Assembly: GCA_029961685.1 (NCBI GenBank)
Contig: JARWKL010000009.1
Coordinates: 23,493,237 to 23,557,236, forward strand
Source: Aristolochia californica
Taxonomy: Eukaryota; Streptophyta; Magnoliopsida; Piperales; Aristolochiaceae
Length of the DNA: 64,000 nucleotides
Direction of reading: 5' to 3'
The notes beneath the pieces are model-generated. The model was not told the DNA's origin and made no database searches. It saw only the letters and a list, made by a program, of their open reading frames with translations. Both the position numbers and the translations under genes were made by a program. This document shows positions 50,064-60,482 of the stretch, in pieces. Within the stretch, counting starts at the first letter, position 1. Each line of letters opens with the position of its first letter.

Positions 50064-53000
50064 TCCCCCTCAAGCTAGAGGAGAAAATACATCTTAAATA
50101 CCCAACTTGCCACCTATATAAGATATAATTTTGGATGTAACCAGTTTGGTGAGGATATCAACTACTTGCCCTTGAGATGAAACATATTTAAGATAAATTA
50201 TTTCTGCTTGAAACTTTTCCCGTATAAAATGACAATCCACTTCAATATGTTTAGTTCTTTCATGGATGACTGGATTTGACGTAATGTGAATAACTACTTG
50301 ATTATCACAATGTAGGCCCATGAAGCCTCCTTTATAAAATCCCAATTCGGTAAGAAGAGTCTTTATCCATAAAAGTTCGCTTATAGTGTGGGTCATAGCT
50401 CGGTATTCTGCTTCAGCACTAGATCTTGCAACCACACTTTGCTTTTTGTTTTTCCATGTGACCAAGTTCCCCCCAACAAGGGTACAATACCTAGACATAG
50501 ATTTTCTATCATTGGGTGATCCAGGCCAATTTGCATCTGAGAAGTCTTCTATATTGAAGTGCTCATGTTTTTTATATAGAAAATTTCTTCCTAGAGCACA
50601 TTTTAAGTATCGTAGTATTCTCTCCAAAGCTTTCCAATGAGTAACTTGTGGTTTGTGCATGAATTGACTTACCACACTCACAACATTTGATATATCTAGC
50701 CTGGTTACCATGAGATAGATCAATTTTCTCACGAGTCTTTCATATTTTCCAGTGTCAACATCTTCTCCAGTTGTACCACACAATTTTTCCTTTGCATCCA
50801 TGGGTGTATCAACTGGTCTACAACCCTTCATTCATGTTTCTTCAAGAAGATCCAAGACGTATTTTCTTTGAGACAATATTATCCCATGTTTTAATTGAAG
50901 GACTTCTATACCTAGAAAATATTTGAACTGACCCAAATCTTTAGTCTTGAACACTTGACATATCATATTCTTCACTTCTTGTATAGTATGAGCATCATTC
51001 CCATTCAAGATAATGTCATCAACATACACAACCAATAATATCTTCCATTTGATAGTATTTTTAGCATATACTGAGTAATCAACGGAGCACCTATGAAAGC
51101 CAAATCGTAGAAGCACTTGACTGAATTTATCAAACTAGGCCTGAGGGGACTGTTTAAGCCCATATAAAGATTTCTTTAACCAACATATGAACTCCCCCTC
51201 AACCACATATCCTGGTGGTTGGACCATATAAATTTCTTCACGTATATCACCATTTAAAAATACATTTTTTACATCGATCTGATCTACTGGCCATGATGAA
51301 TTGGCAGCAATAGAGAGGATGATACGTACCGAGTTCATTTTTGCAACTGGAGAGAAAGTCTCTTCATAATCTATCCCATAGCACTGAGTATAACCTTTTG
51401 CAACTAGTCGTGCTTTAAAGCGAGCAACCGACCCATCAAGGTTGTGTTTCATCGAAAAAACCCATCTACAACCAACTAGTCTTTCCCCTTTTGGGAGCAA
51501 TGCCAATGTCTAGGTTTGATTTTCATATAGTGCATATATTTCTTCATCCACAGTCGCCTTCCATCTTGGATTCTTCAAGGCTGTGGTATGAAAATAGACA
51601 AAAGAGAAGCAAAAAAATTGAATACACTCAGAAGATATGCGATGAGAAGATATAAAATTGGCAATTGGATGAGATGTAGTACACAAACAGGTTGCATTTA
51701 GTAACACAATAGGCCGAGTATCAAATTATAGGAGGAGGAGGAGAAAGACTTACGTCAGGTAGATCTAACAAATCCACAGGTGAGGGGATGGCCGGTGCTT
51801 TAGGGGGATGAGTAAGATCTTCGTTAATTGGGACAAGCGGACATGGAGTGGTAGGAGTAAATATAAATCCTGGAGCAACCTCATGTGACGAGTAGAAGGA
51901 ACTGTCTTCAAAGAAAGTCACATCTCGAGATACCATCAACCTCCAAAGTGTAGGATTATAACAAATATATCCTTTCTAAGTTCGAGAATATCCCAAAAAC
52001 ATACACTTCAGAGACCGAGGATCAAGTTTACTTTTATGTGGTGAAGTATCATGAACAAAATATGTGCAAGCAAATACGTTAAGAGGAAGCAAAAACGGAT
52101 CTTCACCATGAAACAAAACAGAAAACGGACTTTGATTTCTAAGCACTGATGAAGGTAACCTATTGATGAGAAAGCATGCAGTAAGAATAGCATGAAGCCA
52201 ATAAAAGTAAGGTACCTTCATCGAGTAGAGGAAGCCCCAAGCAACTTCAAGGAAGTGACGATTCTTTCTTTCAAAAACACCATTTTGTTAAGGAGTATAA
52301 GCACATGATGTTTGATGAAGAAGCCCATTACCCTCAAAAAATGATTTAAACTCGTTATATTCTTTCGCATTATCAGATCTAAGCTTTTGAATTTTTTTTT
52401 CAAATTGCGTCAGAACCATGGCATGAAAGTTTTTTAAAATAGAAAGAATTTTTTAATGTTCTTTAAACAAAAAAATAATCACTTCACTTGGGTAAAATCG
52501 TCCACAAAAGTAATAAAATATTGAACATGAGAAATGTTAGAGTCCTTTAAAGGTCCTCATACATCAAAATGTATTAATGCAAATGGAGCAGCACTGGTAG
52601 TTGTAAGACAAGGAGAATATGACTCCTAACATGCTTACTTAATTGACATGCCTCACAATTAAAATTACACAGAGATTTAAGAGATGGAACTAAAGAACAA
52701 AGTGATGAGGTAGATGGATGACCAAGCCGGTTGTGCCAAAGTTGAGCCTCAGATGTAGTAGATGAAATAGCAGCTAATGGTGGAAGAGTAAAATAGTATA
52801 AGGCCCCTTTTTCATGGCCACCAGCAATCACTTGTTTTAAAGTTAGATCCTAAAATATACACGAAGATTGAGAGAAGGTGACAGAACATTTATATTGTTT
52901 GGTTAATTGACTAACAGAGAGCAAATTTAACGGAAATTGAAGAACAAACAACACATCTTGAAGAGGAATAGACTCAGAAAGAGAGAAGGAACCCTTGCCA

Positions 53001-54158
53001 AGCGCCATGATTTGGGAACCATTAGCAATAGTGACAAATTTATGAGGAAGATATGGAGACAATGAATGAAGCATGTGTTTGTTACCTAACATGTGCTCGG
53101 AAGCACCGAAGTCAATGATCCAAGAGGAAGGGTTGAAGGGGAAGAAAACATACCTCAGGCAATGATAGTGGAATAGTAGGTTCTGGTGGAGTAGACGACT
53201 AATCCAATAAGGATTTCAACTTTTGAATTGTAGCATAGTCATCAGCATAAATAGTCCCATTCCCGAAATCAGAATCTGTCCTATCCTCCTTTTTCTCAAT
53301 AGTGACCGAGGCTTGATTGGTTGTGGCCCAATCAGGCTTGCCATGGAGTTTCCAGTATGAATCCACAAAGTGGTTCAGACCACCACAGTAAGTGCACACA
53401 CGAGGCTCAGTACGGGAATGGGGCGGACCTGTTCGACCACCTCTATTGCGGCCTCCTCTTTTATTTCTGTCACATCCTCAAAATTGGGATGATGTACCCC
53501 GATTACCAGAGAACATAGCTGATGGAGCATCAATCGGAGAAGGAGGAGATGGATTAGGAATCCGTAATAATGTGGCACTTATGTCATCATAATAAGGAAG
53601 GGCAGAGGAACTAACAAGTTGAGTCTTAGCCACCTCTAGATAAGGCTTAATATTAGTAAGGCAAATAGCTACTACCAAGGCCTCGCGCTATTTTTCTTGA
53701 GCAACAATGTCGATAGAGTATGGTTGAGCCAGTTTCCATTCTTGGAGAAGACCACAAAACCAGGCCATAAACTCATGAATATTATCTCCTTGTTTAGTAG
53801 CCAACATACTTTGGAAAACATCATAGACTGTTTGCAAGGCGGTACTTGAATGGAGCTTAGCACATGTGTCCCAAATATCCTTGGAAGTTTCCAAGTGGAC
53901 CACATTGTTAGCGACATGCTCTTCCATGTTGTTAATAAGCCAACAGATAACCATGTCCTTGTTTTTAACCCATTTACGGTAGACTTCATCTTCTTCATCA
54001 ATCAAATGAGGGATTTTGATAACATGACTAAGAAGGTAACGATTAATGAGAACCGTCCATATCGATTGTGACCAGCTGAGGTAATTGGAAAGGCCTCTTA
54101 GTGGAATTATAGTAATTTGGAGTATGTCACTCTTATTACTCAAATGTTCACTCTCCAT
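50064..54158 (-). pseudogene. Copia gag-pol, minus strand (copy G), best-preserved member of the family
   Basis: The gag start is MESEHLSNKSDILQITIIPL at 54158. It is followed by a UBN2-like gag domain (NNMEEHVANNVVHLETSKDI), a zinc knuckle CTYCGGLNHFVDSYWKLHG (53340-53396), protease (about 53095-53130, with DFGASEHMLGNK-type wording), pre-integrase LWHNRLGHPSTSSL (about 52720-52760) and integrase (about 52600 to 51980). Reverse transcriptase is 51506-50832 ([45 protein letters not shown]). RNase H is 50831-50094 ([50 protein letters not shown]). Stops and frameshifts separate about eight pieces. The protease usually reads DSGAS; here Ser seems to be Phe. The 5' LTR is not found beyond 54158; a leader of about 380 bases meets other sequence near 54539. 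Confidence 0.88.
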
Positions 54159-54904
54159 GGCTCAAGTAACACTTACACAATGTAATTTGAAGCACCTGTA
54201 GACCAAATTAACCACCAAAAATAAGTAGAGAATATTTTCACGAGAATAACCAGAAAATCATAAAAAAAATTAGTGCTTTTGCCAAGCGATAACAAAAAAC
54301 CAGCCACTGCTCAACTTCTTTTATATTTATAAAAAAATAGAGAGAAGAGAATATATGCAACTCTTATCCTTAATCCAAACTTAACCACAAAAATGAGAGC
54401 AAATGTAGACACGGCCTTTCATGGCAAACCGATAGCAATTTCTTGGTAAAAAATGTCCAACTCATGGGAATACTTCAACACAAAAAAAATTCAATTGCTG
54501 AAGTTCAAAAATAGAAAGAAACACTAGGAATAAATAAATGTTGGAACTCTAACCAATATGACGGTCATCCAACAACATAACCCAATCCCATGAGTTGTTA
54601 TGGACTCCATAGCATCTGGAGTAACTAGTAAACGTAGAGGGTAGCTTATGTAATTTCCAACTTTTTCAATTAGTAGGTATTGAGGTAATTTCCTTCAAAC
54701 TTATGGCCCTTTCATTGGCCTTTGTTGGTGTGTTCCCTAATCTTTGTAGGGACGTCGGTTGATGAAGGAAAACCAAGTATTGATCAAATTAAAGTAGACG
54801 AGGTCGGATTCTCTCTCTGACGAAGTCCAAGGTGGAGCTTCTTCCTTTGAAAGCCCATTAGTTTATCGCAATTGGTCGTTCGAAGAACCCTAAAGCCTCC
54901 TCAA
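54159..54904. other. Copia leader remnant, then probable gypsy 5' region before the hAT insertion
   Basis: About 54159-54538 is the leader of copy G on the minus strand; no primer site is visible. At 54539 TGTTGGAACTC begins sequence that continues across the hAT insertion into the gypsy element, so about 54539-54904 is probably its LTR or leader on +. I could not place the LTR end or primer site. Confidence 0.45.
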
Positions 54905-55371
54905 TAGGGGTGGCTTTGAACTGAGCCGGTTTGCGAGCCGCTTGAGTTCGGCTCAGTTCCGGCTCGGTTCGATTAGTTTTATATCGAGCTCGAGTTCAGA
55001 AATAGGTTCGTTTATATTAACAAGCCGAACCCGAGCAGAGCCAGCTTCGGCTCGTTGGCTCACGAACCGGCTCGTTTTAACGAGTGGCAATTCGGGAGTC
55101 GGAGAAGTTCAAAAAAAAAATCCGGGACAGATTGTCCCGTCTCTTCCCTTCTGTCCTACCCGTCTGGAACCATACTTCTCTGCCATTTCCTACCATTTCC
55201 ATGCCGTTTCAGCATGATTTTCTCGCAAAAATCACTATCCGTCGGCGGGTATTCATGGGAAATGGGGGATTTTTGTCTTCAAATCTCTCATTCTCCCTCT
55301 CCCTCTCCGATTCCTCAATCTCTATCAAAGACTTCGATTTTTTCGTCTTCCTTTGCGATTTCTTCCTCTTC

Positions 55372-57098
55372 TATCTTCTTCCTCTTTGATTTCTTCATCC
55401 GAAGTTCTTCCTCGCCGACAAACAAAAGCCACAGTCCGACGGGAGGTAAGATTTTTATTTAATGTTTTTTTTTTTGCGTCACCGACCTAACCCTACAAAA
55501 TCTCTAAATCTCATTTCGTTTAAGCAGTGATTCTTCATTCTTTGAAAGGTTTTGAAGATATCCCCGAACGGCGAACACTCTCTATTTCTGTAAGTGTTGA
55601 TTTTTTTTTTCATTTTTATCTTCTGTATGTTTTCTTCCTCAGCAATTTCGGAGTTGATTTTTGTTTTTCATTTTTATCTTTTGTACGTTTTCTTCCTCTG
55701 AAATTTTGGTGTTGATTTTTTTTTTTCAGTACGTTTTTTTCCTCAGTGATTTCAGTGTTGATTTTTTTTTTTCATTTTTATCTTCTGTAAGTCTAGTTAG
55801 CCTTTGGTTGACAGGACTCTGGGGTTCGTTGTATATATTCCAGATAAAGTTAAATACATCATTTTAATCATTTTTTTACCTTTTTTCCTCAATCAATAAG
55901 TTTAACTCGTATCGTTTTCTATCATGTGGTTTTTTTTAAGCACGAAGAGAATTTAGCAGACCATGTAGTTGATTATTATCTTATTACTCACAGGCCTAAA
56001 CTTTGACCTTCCAATTTCCATCTATATTGCTATCAGCGGTATTGGTTTTAAATGCATAAAATTTCTATTCTCTCTTAAGAATCTGTTTAAGCTGAAAAGG
56101 AACATTCATCCTTTGCTCGGCATTGCATTTTGTACAGTCGCCATTCATATGTTGTCCTACATTTGGTATCCTATACGATTTTCCTGTGGACAAAGTCTCA
56201 AAACCCTTCTTCTAGTCACAATATGTGAATTATCAACATTTTCAATGTACAATGCACATCTACTTTTGCTAGTTCACTACTTATATTGATCTTTGTTCAT
56301 ATAGATTGTGTCCATATTAATTATATTTTATCTACTAGTGGACATTTTTTATCCAAAATGCAATGATTAGTCTTTACCTTTTTTCTGCAGCTTCTATTGT
56401 GAGTTGGTTCTGTTATTTTTTTTTTTTTTCAATGACTTGAGAGAATTAAAATTATGATAACATGCTCTTTGAATCAATTGTATAGACAAAAATCATGTCC
56501 TAACTGCAAAATTGTAAAAAAAAAAACCCTATCTGGTGTGATCAGAGCTTGTTCCTTCTTCATGTGTCTTTTTCTTATTCCTATGGAACTCTTCCTCTTC
56601 CTAAATATAATATTGTGGTCCATAAAACAACCATAATAATTAAATTGTTGTTCACCAAAACAAAACTTTTTTTTATGCATATGGAACTCAACCCAATTAT
56701 GTTATGTTAGACTAGTAACAAGTCTAGTAAGTATGTATTCATTATACATATTAGATCAGAACATTTCAGAATACAGTACATAATTTTTATTTTTAGACCC
56801 AATACTTCGTTGAATTGATACGTTAGATACAGACCGATGTAAATTATCTCTCTTTTTTGCAATCGATTTTTATCCTTCCTCTTCAATTTCTTCATCCAAA
56901 GTTCTTCCTCGCTGACGAGACGAAAGCGATGGTCCGACGGGAGGTAAGATTTTTATTTAATGTTTTGTTTTTTTTTCGTCGCCGTCCTTACCCTACAAAA
57001 TTTCTAACTCTCGTTTCGTTTCAGCAGTGCTCCTTCATTCTTGGAAAGGCTTTTGGAGATATCCCTGAACGGCGAACACACTTTTTGTTTCTGTAAGG
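55372..57098 (+). repeat. Direct duplication of ~225 bp in the hAT 5' region
   Basis: The segment 55372-55592 is repeated at 56868-57098, about 1.5 kb downstream. Both contain TTCTTCATCC, GACGGGAGGTAAGATTTTTA (a good splice donor), CCCTACAAAAT and GAACGGCGAACAC ending in TTTCTGTAAG. Between and after the first copy is a T-rich tandem repeat (about 55595-55795) with units of about 58, 58 and 46 bp. Confidence 0.85.
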
Positions 57099-57442
57099 TT
57101 TGAATTTTTTTTTTCATTTTTATCATTAATTTCTTGTTATTGAGGTTGTATTTCATCAGAATATTAGAAGAGAATGTTGGTATGCTTATTTCCTTCTCTT
57201 AGAAGTTTTTAAATTTATATATAAAAAAGGATCGGTATATTGGACTGGAAACTATTGGGTGCAGGGCTACTGGCTCAAAGAGACCCCGCTGCATTGAAAG
57301 ACATGGGTCGTTCCCGATTGTCACAACGTCACGTACCTTCCTCTAAGAATAGACAAATATCTTAAATTATGTGTAGGATCTTTGTTGTTTGGATAACTTT
57401 CTTTTCTCTATGTTTTTAATTTGTAATTTTGTTATTTTGTAG

Positions 57443-59535
57443 AAGTAAGAAAGTCAACACCTCCTCAATTGACATCAATAATTAACACTAGTTGTAGTGT
57501 GACTATAAATAGTGACTCAACTCCACCAGAGTCACTACCCTCTGTCATAGAAGTGGACCCAGATGAAATTACCATAAATGAGGATGAAGGTGACTTTACC
57601 CATACTTCAAAAAGACAAAAAAAATCTCATGTGTGGTTGGAATTCAAAGAAGTATCACTTAATGGTACAAAAAAGGTTCAGTGTGTTCATTGTAAAATCA
57701 ATTTGAGTGTTATTAGTAGTGGAGTGACCACACATATGAGTCGACATTTGAAACGTTGCACTAGTAGAAAAGTGGCAATGAGAAAACAAAAAACCTTAAA
57801 CTTTCAACCAGTGGGAGCGGGGTCTAATGTTGATCAGAGTCCATCTGGACTTCCTTTTATGGATTTTGGAGGAAAATATGATCAAGCTAAAATGAGAGTA
57901 CTCATTGCTCATTGGATTCTTATGCATGAGCATCCATTCATGATAGTAGAAGAGGAGGGATTTAATTTTGTGATGAAGATGGCAAATATGAATTATGAGA
58001 AAATATCCCGTAAGACCATTAAGAAGGAGTGTATGGAGGTGAATGAGGCAGAAAAAAAAATTGAATTTTTTTTTAAAAGAGATTAACAAGATTAGTCTTA
58101 CCACGGATCTTTGGAAGTCCCAAAATCAAAAGATTGAATACATGGTTATTACTGGGCATTTTATTGACAGTAATTGGAAGCTACAAAAACGAGTCTTGAG
58201 TTTTGTGCATGTTCCTCCTCCTCGTCGTGGCATTGATATAGCAAATGCTATTTACAAGTGTTTGAAAGAGTGGGAGATCGAAAATAAAGTTTTTAGTATT
58301 TCAGTTGATAATGCTGCATATAATGATGTTTGTATCAGAGTTTTGAAACAAGATTTTTCAAGCAAAAAAAATTTGGTGTGTGGTGGAAAGTTGTTTCATA
58401 TGCGTTGTTGTACTCATATTTTGAACTTATTAGTCCAAGATGGTCTTGTTCAGATTAAGGATATCATTGATAATGTGCGTGAAAGTGTCAAATTCATAAA
58501 TCTATTTGAGGCTAGACTTCGCACTTTTTCTGAAATTGTACAACAATTAGAACTCGGTGAAAAGAGGTTGGTTATTGATTGTCCAACTCATTGGAACTCC
58601 ACTTATGACATGTTATCTTCTGCATTAAAATTCAAAGATGCATTTTCTAGATTTAAAGTTAGAGAACCAACTTATGATTGTTTGCCAAGTTTTGATGAAT
58701 GGGAAAAGATTGACATGGTGTGTGATATCCTAGAAGTTTTTAATGCAGTTACTAATATAATTTCTGGGAGTGACTACCCTACTTCTAATTTGTAGCTTAG
58801 TGAGGTATATAGGGTAAAAGAAGTTTTGGATTTTCATTCTACAAATGAAAATGTTTTCATTAGGACAATGGTTAGTAGAATGAAAGAGAAATTTGAGAAG
58901 TACTGGAGTGAATGCAATTTATTGATGGTTGTTGCTTCAGTTTTGGATCCAAGGGTCCAATTAAAGTTGATCGAAATGTGTTTTCCAGTGATATATTCTA
59001 AGGAGGAAGCTACAATGAATATAAATTTAGTTCGACGCACCTTATATGAGATCTACGATGAATATGTATCCTTTTATAATGTGGATATTAGAAATGAAGA
59101 GATTGTTTCAAGTACTAGCTCTATGGGTGTTTCCACAAGTCGTAGGCCTTCATCAAGTTCAGGTTGGTCAAAGTTAATGAGTTATATGAAACAAAAGGAT
59201 ATAGTTAATTCACCAAGGTCAGAATTGGAAATTTATCTTGAAGAAGGTGTATATAGTTGTGAGGAAACTTCACAATATAATTTTGATGTTTTAGAATGGT
59301 GGAAAGTGAATCATATGAAATTTTGGGTATTATCTAAGATGGCAGCAGACATCCTTGTAATTCCCATATCCACAGTAGCATCAGAGTCCACATTTAGTGT
59401 TGGTGGTAGAGTAATAGACACATATCGTTCTTCCTTGGCACCAAATACAGTTCAAGCTTTGATTTGTGGCAGTGATTGGGTTCGGGTTCTTCACGGTGTA
59501 AAGAAAAATCAAAAGGTGAATTTCTTTGATTAATT
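57443..59535 (+). pseudogene. hAT transposase with BED zinc finger, nearly intact
   Basis: The transposase excises and reinserts the element in the nucleus. It begins after a splice acceptor at 57442 (TTTTGTAG); the start codon is in an upstream exon I could not place. A BED zinc finger, VWLEFKEVSL then CVHCKINLS and HMSRHLKRC, is at about 57634-57760. The catalytic RNase-H-like fold follows: ISLTTDLWKSQ (first Asp, about 58093), SVDNAAYND (second Asp, about 58300), a large insertion with CCTHILNLLVQDGL and CPTHWNSTYDML, a middle domain ending SDYPTSNL, then EKYWSECNLLMVVASVLDP. The C-terminal hAT dimerisation block includes FDVLEWWKVN and STVASESTFSVGGR (catalytic Glu, about 59390). Two defects are visible: a frameshift in the A/T homopolymers at about 58050-58077 and one TAG at 58793-58795. 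The three catalytic acidic residues are in place. It ends at a TAA at 59533-59535 region. Confidence 0.9.
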
Positions 59536-60300
59536 ATTTAGTATAAAAAAATTTAGTTTATTTTTTAGTTTTATTTATTAAATTTTGTTTTATGATTACA
59601 GCCTGAGAAGAAGAGTGTAGAGATAATGCTACAAGCTACATGATTTTTCATATTCCTCTCATCATGGTAATTTTAATATTTTTAACGACATTAAGTAACT
59701 AGTAGTAGAAGAGTATTTTTTTTATATGACAATAACTAATTTTATTTTTTCGTTTTTGTCATAGGTGGAGATTTTGCTTATGCAGGACACATATTATTTT
59801 CTAGCATTAAGAGAAACAACTATAGTTTGTAATTTTATAATGGATTTATAGTTTTTATTTGGGTGATTTTAAATTGATAGTGATATTTCATTTAATTTTG
59901 TTGTGTTTGATTATTGTATGGAGCTTATTTATAATGTTATGCAATGTATGAAGTGTTTAGACTAGTTTATGGAATGTATAAATAATTTCATGGAGTGTTT
60001 ATGGAATATATAGATAATTTGATAGAGTGTTTATGGAGTGTTTATGCAGGTATTATGCAGGTTGTATGTATATTGATTATGCCCAATTTTAAGTAGAGGT
60101 CATGCCGAATTTTATACTGGTATTATGTACATAGATTATGCTCAATTTTAAGAAAAATTTATGCCCAATCTTATTTATGTATTATATATATAGGTTATGC
60201 TTAATTTTATGTAGAGGTCATGCCCAATTTTATGTAAAATGTATGTATAATTTTATATATAATTTATTTGATATATATTTTTTAAAAAATTTTAAATGTA
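59536..60300. other. hAT 3' non-coding region with irregular repeats
   Basis: After the transposase stop, the sequence is AT-rich. Around 60060-60260 words like TTATGCCCAATTTTA and AGAGGTCATGCC recur at irregular spacing (about 60-110 bases). No second gene is visible. Confidence 0.5.
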
Positions 60301-60482
60301 TGTTGAGGCTCGAGTTCGGCTCGAAGCTCGGCTCGAGCTCGGTTAAAATTTTTGGGCTCGAGCTCGATAACAATTTTAGGCTCAAGACGAGGCTCGGCTC
60401 GAAGCTCTGCTCAAAATATTTAAATCAAGCTCAACTCGAACATAGGCAGGTTCGGGCTCGGCTCGGCTTGATGCCACCCCTA

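Larger units (their letters stand above)
54905..60482 (+). mobile_element. Complete hAT transposon (Ac-like)
   Basis: The ends are TAGGGGTGGC and its inverse GCCACCCCTA, a common plant hAT terminus, flanked by a perfect 8-bp target duplication CTCCTCAA (54897-54904 and 60483-60490). Total length is 5578 bp. Both subterminal regions (54918-55080 and 60300-60475) are dense in GGCTCG/CGAGCC words, as expected for transposase-binding motifs in this superfamily. The transposase lies at 57443-59535 on +, preceded by a long, partly duplicated 5' region. It interrupts the leader of the gypsy element to the right, so it is younger than that element. Confidence 0.95.

Noticed and set aside
55055..55462. 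Open frames at the left of the hAT element
   Set aside because: Composition is Ser/Phe-rich from a CT-rich leader; no motif, and the region is within the non-coding 5' part of the element.
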